From 66-474 sp040255405 (lineage in GTDB: Bacteria > Pseudomonadota > Gammaproteobacteria > Xanthomonadales > Rhodanobacteraceae): 37,687 nt of DNA. The notes beneath the pieces are model-generated. The model did not search any database. It had not been told where the DNA came from and was given only the letters and a program-made list of their open reading frames with translations. Shown in pieces: positions 1 through 8,653 of this stretch; the first letter of the stretch is position 1; every line of letters starts with the position of its first letter. The translations under genes were made by a program, and so were the position numbers. The stretch is taken from contig JBDZUX010000028.1 of NCBI GenBank assembly GCA_040255405.1, positions 1 to 37,687 of the forward strand, given 5' to 3'.

Positions 1-2084
1 AGGCTGCCATTGCTGCGGAAGCTCGCGCCCGCAAAATCCTCGCGCTGCAGGTCGCCTTGCCAGCCGGGATTGCCATACCACGTGCCGACCTTTGCGCGCC
101 CGTCGAGCAGGTCGTCGAAACGGCCGGAAAGCGCGTCGCTGGTCGCGGCGATGCCGTCGAACAGCATCGCCGCGGTGGCGGCATGCAGTTGTCCCGAAAG
201 GCTGTGCAACGTCGCACGCGCGGATGCGGGCGTCGCCGAATGCTGGATCGCACCGGCGCCCTGCAGGACGCCCGGCATGACAGGTTGGCCGGCCGCAAGC
301 TTCGAGTTCAAGGCTTCGAATCCGCTCTGCACCCGAACGGCCGCGGCCGAGGATGCCGGGTCGGCGATGGCCATGGCCTGAGCCGCCTGCGTGATGTCGA
401 GGCTGGTCGTATCCAGCCACACACTGTCGGCGGTGTACTGGATCGTGGAGCTGAGGAACACGCCCGGCGAGGTGGTCAATTGCGCGAAGGTGCCGCTGAC
501 ACCGTCGAACGCAGTCAGTATGGTCTCGTGACTGCTGGTGGTGTAGCCGGAGACCGCGCCAAGCACGTTCAACGTGCCGTCGATCCGGGCCGTCCCCGCA
601 ATGCTGAACAATGTCCCGAGATTGACCGACAAGATGCCGGTGTTGGCCTGCGTGTAATCGCCGGCCACTTCTGTCGTGCCACTGCGGACGATGACCGTGC
701 CGGCATTGACGAGCGATCCGCTCACGCCGGGCACGTTGTCCAGGGTACCGGTGTTGCCCACGGTGACATCGCCGGGCAACGCGGTGGCCGATTGCAAGTT
801 TCCACCCAGTATCTGCGTGCCGCCCGCGTAGCTGTCGTTGCCGGTCAGGATCAGCGTGCCGGTGCCGTTCTTGATCAAGCCTCCGGCGCCCGAGATGTCG
901 TTGCTCCAGGTCGAGGTCAGGGTGTCGAACGCCACCGACACGTCACCCCAGTTGAACTGCGCCGGGCCCTGCACCGCACGGCCGACGTTGAGTGCACCGT
1001 AGCCGAAGGTCGGATTGGGCTGCGAACCGCCGAGCGGGTCGGCGGTGCCCAGGAGCGTTTGCCGCACCAGGTCGTTGTCGAAATACGGAAATGCCTGCCA
1101 CACCAGCGCTGCGGCGCCCGTGACCATCGGCGCCGCCAGCGAGGTGCCCCCCACGATGTAGTAATCCGGGTCGACGGTGGCGGCCGTCGTATCCTTGTCC
1201 AGCACGATCACGTCGCCGGGCGCCGCGAGGCAGAAAGCCTTCGCTGCGCCACAAATATTGGAATAGCCGGCGAGGTGCGCCGGATCGTTGCTGTCGAGCG
1301 CCACCACGGTCAGCCAGCCCTTGGCGAGATCCGGCGCGAAATTCGGCAACTGGGCGAAAGTGCTCGGCTGCGCGCCCGAGCCATTGCCGGCCGCGAACAC
1401 CACGAGGCCGCGTTGCTGATTGACGAACGCGCTGTAGGCGTTGTCGAACGCCTGGTTCACAGTCGGGTCGGTGGTATCCCACGTGAGGCCGCCCCACGAG
1501 TTGTTCTGCACCTTGACCCCGGCGCTGATCAACTGCTGGTTGACCTGCTGGAAAAACTGCGCGTCGGCCGCCGTGATCCGGGCCGGCGGCTGGCCACTGT
1601 CGGATGGTGCGTCATCGGAAATGATGCGCACCGACACCAGCTCCGCACCCGGTGCGATGCCGCCCGGAAACTTCGCGAACTGCGCGCCCGCCGCGATCCC
1701 GGAGACCCAGGTGCCATGCCCCACCACGTCATCGATGCTGGTGTTGTTGGAGCCGGCATCGACGTCGATGAACTCCTGCAGCACGCGCCCCGCGACAGTC
1801 GGGTTGCTGCGCATGATGCCGCTGTCCACGATGCCGATGGTGACCCCCGCGCCGGTATAGCCGGCGGCATGCGCGGCGTAGGTATTGGTGAGCGACAGCT
1901 GCGCGTCGGTGGGCGGCGGCGGCGCGGTCGTGGTGGGCGGCGGCGGCGGGGGCGGCACGACGGCCGGCGTGCGCACCGCCCCATTGCCACCCCCTCCTCC
2001 GCAGGCGGACAGCGCCGCAGCCAGCAAACCCGGCGCCAGCCACCCGGCATGGCGGCGCACATGCAACGAAATCGGGCCGATCAT
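1..2084 (-). CDS. Subtilisin-like autotransporter serine protease (S8), C-terminus outside window
   Basis: Reading from the ATG at 2084 towards position 1 gives about 694 residues with no stop. The N-terminus is hydrophobic and ends in a lipobox (LSAC, Cys at about 28), followed by a Gly/Pro-rich linker. A subtilase domain follows with the triad Asp about 86 (GIVDSGI), His about 122 (VVGHGTWVSG) and Ser about 315 (GGTSLAAPMV). After it comes a passenger-associated repeat (about 370-405, GGLIKNGTGTLILTGNDSY). The visible end (GTWYGNPGWQG) looks like the start of the translocator beta-barrel. The start is supported by GGGGAA 7 bases upstream; an in-frame stop lies just before. The family secretes its protease domain through its own outer-membrane barrel. 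A lipobox recalls lipidated subtilase autotransporters such as NalP. The gene is divergent from the thiolase. Substrate is unknown. The family call is secure; lipidation is inferred. Confidence 0.88.
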   Translation of the reverse strand, partial: MIGPISLHVRRHAGWLAPGLLAAALSACGGGGGNGAVRTPAVVPPPPPPPTTTAPPPPTDAQLSLTNTYAAHAAGYTGAGVTIGIVDSGIMRSNPTVAGRVLQEFIDVDAGSNNTSIDDVVGHGTWVSGIAAGAQFAKFPGGIAPGAELVSVRIISDDAPSDSGQPPARITAADAQFFQQVNQQLISAGVKVQNNSWGGLTWDTTDPTVNQAFDNAYSAFVNQQRGLVVFAAGNGSGAQPSTFAQLPNFAPDLAKGWLTVVALDSNDPAHLAGYSNICGAAKAFCLAAPGDVIVLDKDTTAATVDPDYYIVGGTSLAAPMVTGAAALVWQAFPYFDNDLVRQTLLGTADPLGGSQPNPTFGYGALNVGRAVQGPAQFNWGDVSVAFDTLTSTWSNDISGAGGLIKNGTGTLILTGNDSYAGGTQILGGNLQSATALPGDVTVGNTGTLDNVPGVSGSLVNAGTVIVRSGTTEVAGDYTQANTGILSVNLGTLFSIAGTARIDGTLNVLGAVSGYTTSSHETILTAFDGVSGTFAQLTTSPGVFLSSTIQYTADSVWLDTTSLDITQAAQAMAIADPASSAAAVRVQSGFEALNSKLAAGQPVMPGVLQGAGAIQHSATPASARATLHSLSGQLHAATAAMLFDGIAATSDALSGRFDDLLDGRAKVGTWYGNPGWQGDLQREDFAGASFRSNGS

Positions 2085-2336
2085 GTGGCTGTTCCCCAAT
2101 CAAAATTCCGGCAACCACACCATTCTGCCGCGGTGCGCGCGCCGGGGCACGCGCCCGGTTTGCGGCAGCGCAGCATACGCCGCATAATTCCTTGGCTGGC
2201 AGCGACGCCGCAGCGTCCCTCCTGGCGGGCGCCGCCCGACGGCCCGGCCCGGTTCGCACCCGCAACCATCCTCAAACCGAAGCCGCTTCACGGCTCGTGC
2301 TGATTCAAACGCAACATCTTCTCTGGAGTCCAGATC

Positions 2337-3512
2337 ATGTCCGACATCGTCATCGCCGCCGCCAAACGCACGCCGATCGGCGCGTTCCTCGGCCAGTTCA
2401 CCGGTTTCCCATCTCCCAAGCTGGGCGCCGCCGCCATCAGCGCCGCGTTGCAGCAATCAGGTATCGCGCCGGGCGACGTCGGCGAAGTACTGATGGGTTG
2501 CGTGTTGCCGGCCAACCTCGGCCAGGCGCCGGCGCGCCAGGCGGCATTGGCGGCAGGACTGCCCCCTTCCTCCGGTTGCACCACCCTCAACAAGGTCTGC
2601 GGTTCGGGCATGAAGGCCATCATGCTGGGCCACGACCTGATCAAGGCCGGTTCCGCCAGCGTGGTCGTCGCCGGCGGCATGGAGTCGATGACCAACGCGC
2701 CGCACATGGCGGCGGTGCGCACCGGCATCCGTTACGGCGACGGCACGATGGTCGATCACATGGCGTGGGACGGCCTGACCAATCCCTACGACGGCAAGGC
2801 GATGGGCGTGTTCGCCGAGAACTGCGCCGACAAGTACCACTTCACGCGCGAGGCGCAGGATGCGTTCGCGACCGAATCCGTACGCCGGGCACAGGCAGCC
2901 GTGAAGTCCGGTGCATTCGCCGACGAGATTGCCACCGTCACCGTGCCTTCGCGCAAGGGCGACGTCGAAGTTTCGGTCGATGAAACTCCCGGCAAGGTCG
3001 ATCCCGCGAAGATTCCGACGCTGAAACCTGCCTTCCGCAAGGAGAACGGCACCGTCACTGCGGCCAGTTCGTCCAGCATTTCCGACGGCGCCGCTGCGGT
3101 CGTGCTGCTGTCCGCGGACGATGCCAAGGCGCGCGGCGTGAAGCCGCTGGCGCGCATCGTGGCGCACGCCACGCATTCGCAGGAACCGCAGTGGTTCACC
3201 ACCGCACCGGTCGGTGCGATCGAAAAGGTATTGCAGAAGGCCGGCTGGAAAGTCGACGACGTCGATTTGTTCGAAGTCAATGAAGCCTTCGCGGTGGTGG
3301 CAATGGCCGCGATGAAGGACCTTTCCATCCCCCACGAAAAGCTCAACCTGCATGGCGGCGCCTGCGCGCTGGGGCATCCGATCGGCTGTACCGGCGCACG
3401 CCTCGTGGTGACCTTGCTGCACGCCTTGAAGCATGCCGGCAAGAAGCGCGGCGTGGCGTCCTTGTGCATCGGCGGCGGCGAAGCCACTGCGATCGCGATC
3501 GAGCTGGTTTGA
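2337..3512 (+). CDS. Acetyl-CoA C-acetyltransferase (thiolase)
   Basis: A 391-residue thiolase of normal length. The acyl-accepting Cys is residue 88 (NKVCGSGMKA). The C-terminal His347 lies in GGACALGHPIGCTGAR and the second catalytic Cys377 in CIGGGEATAIAIE. Such enzymes cleave acetoacetyl-CoA to two acetyl-CoA or run the reverse condensation. The start ATG has GGAG about 9 bases upstream. A terminator hairpin follows directly, so it may be a single-gene unit. The neighbouring leucine-degradation genes end in acetoacetate and acetyl-CoA, which would give this enzyme a logical place downstream once acetoacetate is activated. A role in fatty-acid oxidation or polyhydroxybutyrate metabolism is equally possible from sequence alone. 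Confidence 0.92.
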   Translation: MSDIVIAAAKRTPIGAFLGQFTGFPSPKLGAAAISAALQQSGIAPGDVGEVLMGCVLPANLGQAPARQAALAAGLPPSSGCTTLNKVCGSGMKAIMLGHDLIKAGSASVVVAGGMESMTNAPHMAAVRTGIRYGDGTMVDHMAWDGLTNPYDGKAMGVFAENCADKYHFTREAQDAFATESVRRAQAAVKSGAFADEIATVTVPSRKGDVEVSVDETPGKVDPAKIPTLKPAFRKENGTVTAASSSSISDGAAAVVLLSADDAKARGVKPLARIVAHATHSQEPQWFTTAPVGAIEKVLQKAGWKVDDVDLFEVNEAFAVVAMAAMKDLSIPHEKLNLHGGACALGHPIGCTGARLVVTLLHALKHAGKKRGVASLCIGGGEATAIAIELV

Positions 3513-3515
3513 CGG

Positions 3516-3537
3516 CAGCGGGTAGCCGCTGGTTTTT
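3516..3537 (+). terminator. Rho-independent terminator after the thiolase gene
   Basis: A perfect 6-bp stem CAGCGG/CCGCTG with a GTAG tetraloop (3516-3531) is followed by G and five T residues, four bases after the thiolase stop codon. Confidence 0.65.
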
Positions 3538-3671
3538 ACGCCGGACGCGGTAAGCCGCGACTGAACGTTATTTGCCCGTAAAAAGTCAGATGCTGGCGTT
3601 ATTCAGCCAGACGCGGTTTAATAGCGCGGCCACTCCCGTGGCTTTCCACGGCCCAATCCAGGAGATATCCA

Positions 3672-4106
3672 ATGAAGTTCACTCGTACCGTTCTTGCGAC
3701 TGCACTCGCCGGCTCGATGGCACTTGCCCTGAGTGCCTGCGGCAACTCGTCGCAGCAGGCGCAGAATGCCGCCGACCAGGCCCAGCAGAACGCCGCTGAA
3801 GCGTCGTCCGCTGCTGCCGCCGCCGCATCCGCCGCCGAGGCGAATCCGAACACCGTAACCGAGCAGAGCGCCGAGCAGGCCGGTGCTGCGGCATCCGCGG
3901 CCAGCGCGGCAGCCGACCAGGCCCAGCAGGCCGCCAATGCTGCTTCGGCGGGTACCGCCGGTGCGGCGGCCGGTTCCTCCAGCGCGATGGACCACATGCA
4001 GCAAGCCGCCGAGAACGCGAAGGAAGCGGCCGGCAACATGAAGAAGGCTGCCAAGGACGCCGCCGAGAATGCGAAAGACGCAGCCAGCGGCTCCAGCGGC
4101 CACTGA
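3672..4106 (+). CDS. Small alanine-rich lipoprotein
   Basis: A 144-residue protein with a short basic N-terminus, a hydrophobic stretch and a lipobox ending at Cys23 (LSAC). This predicts export and lipid anchoring. The mature part is almost entirely Ala, Gln, Asn, Ser, Glu and Lys, in repeats such as NAAEA and NAKEAAGNMKKAAKDAA. It is probably a long helix or coiled coil, loosely like Lpp-type or stress-related surface lipoproteins. The start follows AGGAGATATCCA, a strong ribosome site. It is flanked by terminators on both sides and so is likely monocistronic. Its function is not recognised; the composition resembles small abundant envelope proteins. The opposite-strand readings over this gene are shadows. 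Confidence 0.8.
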   Translation: MKFTRTVLATALAGSMALALSACGNSSQQAQNAADQAQQNAAEASSAAAAAASAAEANPNTVTEQSAEQAGAAASAASAAADQAQQAANAASAGTAGAAAGSSSAMDHMQQAAENAKEAAGNMKKAAKDAAENAKDAASGSSGH

Positions 4107-4132
4107 GCGCTCCGGCTTCAGCAGTGATTCGA

Positions 4133-4161
4133 CCGGCCGCCTCGCGCGGCCGGTTTTTTTT
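4133..4161 (+). terminator. Rho-independent terminator after the lipoprotein gene
   Basis: A 7-bp stem CCGGCCG/CGGCCGG (4133-4153) with a CCTCGCG loop is followed by eight T residues. It lies 27 bases after the lipoprotein stop. Confidence 0.85.
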
Positions 4162-4250
4162 CGCGCAGGCTTCTTCGTGGCCGCAGTTCGCGGGTTGCCT
4201 GCGCGACGCCAAATCGCACACGCGATTTTCGGCGCGCATGCCGCACCCGA

Positions 4251-4256
4251 TAGAAT
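4251..4256 (+). promoter_or_regulatory. Possible -10 element upstream of liuB
   Basis: TAGAAT (5 of 6 to TATAAT) lies 27 bases before the chosen liuB start, in the only gap between the preceding terminator and the gene. No convincing -35 box sits 16-18 bases upstream, so this is weak. Confidence 0.3.
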
Positions 4257-4282
4257 GCCGGGTTGGTGCGCCCGCGCACGCC

Positions 4283-5902
4283 ATGGAGCCGACCGTGCCT
4301 GTCATTTCCACCGCCATCGACAGCAAAAGCGAAATCTTTCGTGGCAATGCCGAAAACCTGCGCAAGCTCACCGATGACCTGAAGGCCGAACTGGCGCGCA
4401 CCGCCGAAGGCGGTGGCGCCAGGGCCCGCGAAAAGCACGTCGCGCGCGGCAAGCTGCTGCCGCGCGAGCGCATCCGCGCCCTGCTCGACCCGGGCTCGCC
4501 ATTCCTCGAACTCTCGCCGCTGGCGGCCCACGGCATGTACGAAGGCGCCGCGCCCGCCGCCGGCATCATCACAGGCATCGGCCGTATCAACGGTACCGAA
4601 GTGGTGGTGGTCGCCAACGACGCCACGGTCAAGGGCGGCACGTATTTTCCGATCACGGTGAAGAAGCACCTGCGCGCACAGGAAGTGGCGCTGGAGAACC
4701 GGCTGCCGTGCATCTATCTCGTCGATTCCGGCGGCGCATTCCTGCCGTTGCAGGATGAGGTGTTTCCCGACAAGGAACACTTCGGCCGCATTTTCTACAA
4801 CCAGGCCCGGATGAGCGCGCTCAACATCCCGCAGATCGCGGTGGTGATGGGCAGTTGCACCGCCGGTGGCGCGTACGTGCCGGCGATGAGCGACGAAGCC
4901 ATCATCGTCAAGGACGAAGGCACGATCTTCCTCGGCGGCCCGCCACTGGTGAAGGCGGCGACCGGCGAAGTGGTGGATGCCGAGACCCTGGGCGGCGCGG
5001 ACGTCCATACGTCCATTTCCGGCGTGGCCGACCACTTCGCGGAAAACGACGCGCATGCGCTGTCGATCGCGCGCGACATCGTATCCAACCTCAACCGCAG
5101 GAAGCAGATGCCGCTGGCGCTGGCCGAGCCGCGTGAGCCTGCCTATCCGGCGGAAGAGCTCTACGGCGTGGTTCCGGAAGACACGCGCCGGCCGTTCGAC
5201 ATCCGCGAAGTGATCGCGCGGATCGTCGATGGTTCGGAGTTCCACGAGTTCAAGGCGCGCTACGGCAAGACGCTGGTCACGGGCTTCGCGCACATCCACG
5301 GTTACCCGATCGGCATCGTCGCCAACAACGGCATCCTGTTCTCCGAGTCCGCACTCAAGGGCACGCATTTCATCGAGCTGTGCAACCAGCGCAACGTGCC
5401 GCTGGTGTTCCTGCAGAACATCACCGGCTTCATGGTCGGCAAGAAATACGAACAGGCCGGCATCGCCAAGGACGGCGCCAAGATGGTCACTGCCGTCGCC
5501 TGCTCGCACGTGCCGAAATTCACCGTGGTGATCGGCGGCAGCTTTGGCGCCGGCAACTACGCGATGTGCGGCCGCGCCTACGGCGCGCGCTTCCTGTGGA
5601 TGTGGCCGAACGCGCGCATCAGCGTGATGGGCGGCGAGCAGGCGGCATCGGTGCTGGCGACGGTCAAGCGCGACGGCATCGAAGCGCGCGGGGGCGAATG
5701 GTCGGCCGAAGAGGAAGACGCTTTCAAGACCCCCATCCGCGAACAATACGAGCGCCAGGGCCACCCCTATTACGCCAGCGCGAGGCTGTGGGACGACGGC
5801 ATCATCGACCCGGCCGATACCCGCCGGGTGCTGGGCCTGGCGATCTCCGCAACGATGAACGCGCCGATCGAACCCGAGCGTTACGGCGTGTTCCGGATGT
5901 GA
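4283..5902 (+). CDS. liuB: Methylcrotonyl-CoA carboxylase, carboxyltransferase (beta) subunit
   Basis: A biotin-dependent carboxyltransferase of 539 residues from the ATG at 4283, close to the roughly 535 usual for the family. It transfers carboxyl from carboxybiotin on the alpha subunit to 3-methylcrotonyl-CoA in leucine breakdown. Both crotonase-fold halves are visible: the N-half with MGSCTAGGAYVPAMSDEA and the C-half with QNITGFMVGKKYE and GGSFGAGNYAMCGRAYG. The frame stays open further upstream, to 4124, but that stretch crosses the preceding terminator, so it is not used. No strong Shine-Dalgarno is seen; a GTG four codons in is an alternative start. The matching alpha subunit lies at 10529, separated by a minus-strand iron operon. 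Methylcrotonyl specificity rests on overall resemblance and on the liuC, liuD and HMG-CoA lyase neighbours. Confidence 0.9.
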   Translation: MEPTVPVISTAIDSKSEIFRGNAENLRKLTDDLKAELARTAEGGGARAREKHVARGKLLPRERIRALLDPGSPFLELSPLAAHGMYEGAAPAAGIITGIGRINGTEVVVVANDATVKGGTYFPITVKKHLRAQEVALENRLPCIYLVDSGGAFLPLQDEVFPDKEHFGRIFYNQARMSALNIPQIAVVMGSCTAGGAYVPAMSDEAIIVKDEGTIFLGGPPLVKAATGEVVDAETLGGADVHTSISGVADHFAENDAHALSIARDIVSNLNRRKQMPLALAEPREPAYPAEELYGVVPEDTRRPFDIREVIARIVDGSEFHEFKARYGKTLVTGFAHIHGYPIGIVANNGILFSESALKGTHFIELCNQRNVPLVFLQNITGFMVGKKYEQAGIAKDGAKMVTAVACSHVPKFTVVIGGSFGAGNYAMCGRAYGARFLWMWPNARISVMGGEQAASVLATVKRDGIEARGGEWSAEEEDAFKTPIREQYERQGHPYYASARLWDDGIIDPADTRRVLGLAISATMNAPIEPERYGVFRM

Positions 5903-5912
5903 CGCGCCTCGC

Positions 5913-6695
5913 TCAGAAGAATTCGTATTCGAGCTGGAAGCGGACCGTCGTATCCGGCGTGCCACGCGTCAGGCCGCCGAGCACCGCAAAGTCGTAGCGC
6001 AGGCTTTTCGCGTTGCCGAGATTGAGCGTCCCGAAGAAGGCCGGCCCCAAGCTCAACTCGCCGGAATGCAGGTGCGCGGGATCCCCGAGCGAACCGAATG
6101 CCTGCACCCCCGGCTGGAATCCGGCGCTCAAATTGTATTTCCACTGTGCCTGGTACTTGATTTCCTCGCGCCCGTCGCTTTCCCCGCCTTCCTCGTCCTC
6201 GCGCGCGGCGCTCAAACGGCGCTCGAAGTACACGTTGAGATTGATCTGGTTTCGGTAGATCTCGGTCTGGAACATCGGTCCCAGCACCAGGGTGTTGGTA
6301 TTTTCCAGGCGGTTGTGTTCGAGCTCGGCGAATATGCCGGCGTCGAGCCAGTGTTCGCCATGTTCCGTCAGCTGGAAAATGTTCTCGAATTCGTATTCCT
6401 CGACGCGCGCCGCCTGCCCCGGCGTCTGCGAATACTCGGCCTCGAACTCGACCGCCCAGCGCGGTGCAAGGCCGTAACCGAACGCGAGTTTCGCTGCGCG
6501 CTCGCCCTCCTCGCCCCGCCCCCAGTTGAACATGCCGCCTTTCAGTTCCAGTTCCCACTCGCGATAGTCGACGATGGGCGAGTAGATCGTCGATGCCGGA
6601 CCCGCCACCGCCGCGACCGGCGTGGCCAACACGCCGGCGAGGCCGAGCAGGCCGACCGAGCAGAGCGCCAGCGGTTTCCGTTGGTTCTTTTTCAT
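5913..6695 (-). CDS. Putative outer-membrane beta-barrel protein of the FTR1 operon
   Basis: A 260-residue protein with a signal peptide (MKKNQRKPLALC..., cleavage likely near AVAGP). The mature part alternates charged and aromatic residues in amphipathic strands and ends in LEYEFF, a terminal Phe typical of barrels inserted by the BAM machinery. The ATG at 6695 is preferred over the one at 6707 because GGGGA sits 6-7 bases before it. It is the last gene of a minus-strand set with a cytochrome, the FTR1 permease and a cupredoxin-like protein. A role in metal passage across the outer membrane is inferred only from that context. The gap of about 120 bases to the cytochrome gene could hold its own promoter. 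It converges on liuB with 10 bases between the stop codons. Confidence 0.72.
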   Translation of the reverse strand: MKKNQRKPLALCSVGLLGLAGVLATPVAAVAGPASTIYSPIVDYREWELELKGGMFNWGRGEEGERAAKLAFGYGLAPRWAVEFEAEYSQTPGQAARVEEYEFENIFQLTEHGEHWLDAGIFAELEHNRLENTNTLVLGPMFQTEIYRNQINLNVYFERRLSAAREDEEGGESDGREEIKYQAQWKYNLSAGFQPGVQAFGSLGDPAHLHSGELSLGPAFFGTLNLGNAKSLRYDFAVLGGLTRGTPDTTVRFQLEYEFF

Positions 6696-6817
6696 TCGAT
6701 TCCCCATGGCTCAAGTTGCGCAAATCCAAAACTCGCTGCAGTCCCCTTCCGGCTCCGCCCGCGCGCACGCTCCCACACGCCGTCACGCTTGCGCGTGCGG
6801 CTGCCATCCATGCCGCC

Positions 6818-7375
6818 CTACCTGGGGGCTGCGGGTGCGTAGCGCAGGTTGTCCAGCAACGGTGTCTTCGGCCGCTGGATGTGCAGGAATTCGACCCCGG
6901 CTTTCGCGTGACAGGCATTGCACGACGCGGAAAGCCGATCAAAGGCGCTGGCGAACGCGGCCTGGTCCTTCTTCACCAGCGCTTCCTGCACGTCGCGGAT
7001 CGCCGGATCCATGATCGCCGGCATGATTTCCGAGAGCTTCTCGGGCTGCAGCTCCGGCGCGTCGCCATTGGTTTCCTCGATGCCGCGCAGGGCCTCGCCC
7101 AGTTCACTCACCATGTAATACGCGAGGTTCCAGTTGCCGGCCTTGCCGGCCCACCACAGGCGGTCGTGGCGGATCTGCAGTTCCAGCATCTGCTGGCCCA
7201 GTTCCGGCGCCGGGACGCGCTGCTCGAGCCGGGCGATCTCGGCCTTGAGCGCGTTGATCTTCCCCGCTTCCGGACCGGAAGCCGAAGCAGGCGCGGCTGC
7301 CATCACGGCCAGCGAAACGCACGCCGCGGCCAAGCAGGAACCCGTCATTGCCAAGGCAAGCAGGAGGCTTTTCAT
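6818..7375 (-). CDS. Cytochrome c'-like monoheme protein
   Basis: About 185 residues from the ATG at 7375; a GTG at 7384 is an alternative, but GGAA lies better placed for the ATG. An N-terminal export signal ends near ASASG. The body is helical and charged, and a single heme-binding CNACH lies near the C-terminus (about residues 152-156 of 185). A C-terminal CxxCH after a helical bundle is the arrangement of cytochromes c' and c-556. The protein should be periplasmic, or membrane-tethered if the LAAAC in the signal is a lipobox. Its start is 22 bases after the FTR1 stop. In known ferrous-iron systems the electron partner of FTR1 is often a ferredoxin-like membrane protein; here a heme protein may fill that place. 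That role is inference. Confidence 0.75.
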   Translation of the reverse strand: MKSLLLALAMTGSCLAAACVSLAVMAAAPASASGPEAGKINALKAEIARLEQRVPAPELGQQMLELQIRHDRLWWAGKAGNWNLAYYMVSELGEALRGIEETNGDAPELQPEKLSEIMPAIMDPAIRDVQEALVKKDQAAFASAFDRLSASCNACHAKAGVEFLHIQRPKTPLLDNLRYAPAAPR

Positions 7376-7397
7376 CGAAGGCACCGTTCCGGAATCT

Positions 7398-8273
7398 TCA
7401 TGCGCCGGGTGTGGCCGCGGCGCGATTGGAGACGCCTTCCGGGGCGCGGTTCGCCCGCTCGCGCTGCGCGGTCATGCGCGAGGAAACCACGCCCATGCCC
7501 GCCGCCAGGATCGCGAATGTCACGGCCCAGAACACCAGCTGCATGCCGGCCGGGCGCGCTTCGTAACCGGTCAGGACGTGCACCGCCTGCCCCACGATGG
7601 ACCCGTTGGTGAGCAGCCACGAGGTGTCCCATACCTGGTTGCCCCAGGCAGGCAGCACATTGGCCTGGATAAGGGACCCAGCCGCGCTGGAGGCCAGTCC
7701 CGCGGCCAGCACCACCAGCATCCAGTTGGTCGCGCTGAAAAAATACCGAAGCGGAATGCGCAGCAGTCCAAAGTAAAGCGCGAAGCCGACCGCGACCCCG
7801 CCTGCAAGCCCAAGCGGCACGCCGGCGAAGAAGCCCAGCTTGCCCGCGCCGCCTGCGGCCATGCCGAACAGGAACAGCACGATCTCGGAACCTTCCCGCA
7901 AAACCGCCAGCGCGACCACCGCCAGCAGGATCGCGATCGAGCTCGAACCCGCCTTCACCGAATCGGTGACGCGATGCATCTGCTGCACCATTTGCTTGCC
8001 GTGGCTGGACATCCAGGTGACGTGCCAGCCCAGCATCACCACCGCGGTCAGCAACACTGCCGCGTTGAAGACTTCCTGCCCGATGCCGCCCAACGAACCC
8101 TCGATGAAACCCATGCACACGGCCACGATCAACGCGCCAGCGACGCCCGCAGCGATGCCGCCGCCGACGAATGCGGCGCGGCGGGGCACGCCGCGTGTCG
8201 CCGCCGCCACGATCGTGACGATCAACGCAGCTTCGAGGACTTCGCGGAATACGAGTAGCGCTATGCCCAGCAT
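7398..8273 (-). CDS. FTR1-family iron permease
   Basis: A 291-residue polytopic membrane protein with about seven hydrophobic segments. It carries the two REXXE motifs of the FTR1/EfeU family: REVLE in the first helix (residues 10-14) and REGSE in the middle. These Glu/Arg residues are thought to carry ferric iron through the inner membrane after oxidation of Fe(II). The ATG at 8273 puts REVLE in the first helix. The frame is open further upstream but reads through the cupredoxin gene, so the longer version is rejected. Its start is only 7 bases from the cupredoxin stop. Unlike many FTR1 operons, no P19 or peptidase-M75 partner is visible. A Fur-like site lies at the operon promoter. Confidence 0.9.
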   Translation of the reverse strand: MLGIALLVFREVLEAALIVTIVAAATRGVPRRAAFVGGGIAAGVAGALIVAVCMGFIEGSLGGIGQEVFNAAVLLTAVVMLGWHVTWMSSHGKQMVQQMHRVTDSVKAGSSSIAILLAVVALAVLREGSEIVLFLFGMAAGGAGKLGFFAGVPLGLAGGVAVGFALYFGLLRIPLRYFFSATNWMLVVLAAGLASSAAGSLIQANVLPAWGNQVWDTSWLLTNGSIVGQAVHVLTGYEARPAGMQLVFWAVTFAILAAGMGVVSSRMTAQRERANRAPEGVSNRAAATPGA

Positions 8274-8280
8274 GTCAGGA

Positions 8281-8613
8281 TCACTCCACGACCAGCACGC
8301 CGGTGGTCGCCTGGTGGAAATCGTCGAAGAACTTGTACGTGCCCTTTTCGAGCGGCCCGATGAAGACGGTCGCCGTGGCATTCGGCAGCACGATCTTTTC
8401 GCGATTGAAATCGGCGCTTTCGAACTCCATCGGCGCCGGGCCACGGTTGGTCACCAATACCTTGAACTTGGTGTTGGCCGGCACCTTCAGGGTCGCCGGT
8501 TCGAACTGGTGGTTCTGCAACGCCAGTTTGTACTCGGGCACCGTTTGCGCGCCGGCACCGATCACAAAAGTGCCCGCGAAAACAACCGCCATTGCCAGGA
8601 TCAGTTTGCGCAT
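8281..8613 (-). CDS. Periplasmic cupredoxin-like protein
   Basis: A 110-residue protein with a signal peptide (MRKLILAMAVVFAG..., cleaved near GAQT) and a single small beta domain resembling the EfeO N-terminal cupredoxin (LQNHQFEPATLKVPANTKF, FHQATTGVLVVE). The mature part has no Cys, so a classical type-1 copper site is absent; Met, Glu and His residues (PMEFES, DDFHQA) are the likely metal ligands. Of two nearby starts (8622, 8613) the ATG at 8613 is chosen because GGA is about 9 bases upstream. It is the first gene of the iron operon. Such proteins are proposed to bind or oxidise iron for the FTR1 permease. Metal identity cannot be read from the sequence. Confidence 0.82.
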   Translation of the reverse strand: MRKLILAMAVVFAGTFVIGAGAQTVPEYKLALQNHQFEPATLKVPANTKFKVLVTNRGPAPMEFESADFNREKIVLPNATATVFIGPLEKGTYKFFDDFHQATTGVLVVE

Positions 8614-8653
8614 CACATGCATTCCGGAGTCCGTGCCAGGCACGTCATTGATG

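Noticed and set aside
57..2303. A 748-codon plus-strand open frame over the autotransporter gene
   Set aside because: Arg/Gly/His-rich low-information translation typical of antisense frames in high-GC DNA; the minus strand encodes a clear subtilase.
4118..5965. A 615-codon minus-strand frame over liuB
   Set aside because: It mirrors the carboxyltransferase gene and shows no recognisable domain.
7398..8444. The longer 348-residue version of the FTR1 permease
   Set aside because: The first 57 residues are Arg/Ser-rich and read through the cupredoxin gene; the REXXE helix starts at 8273.
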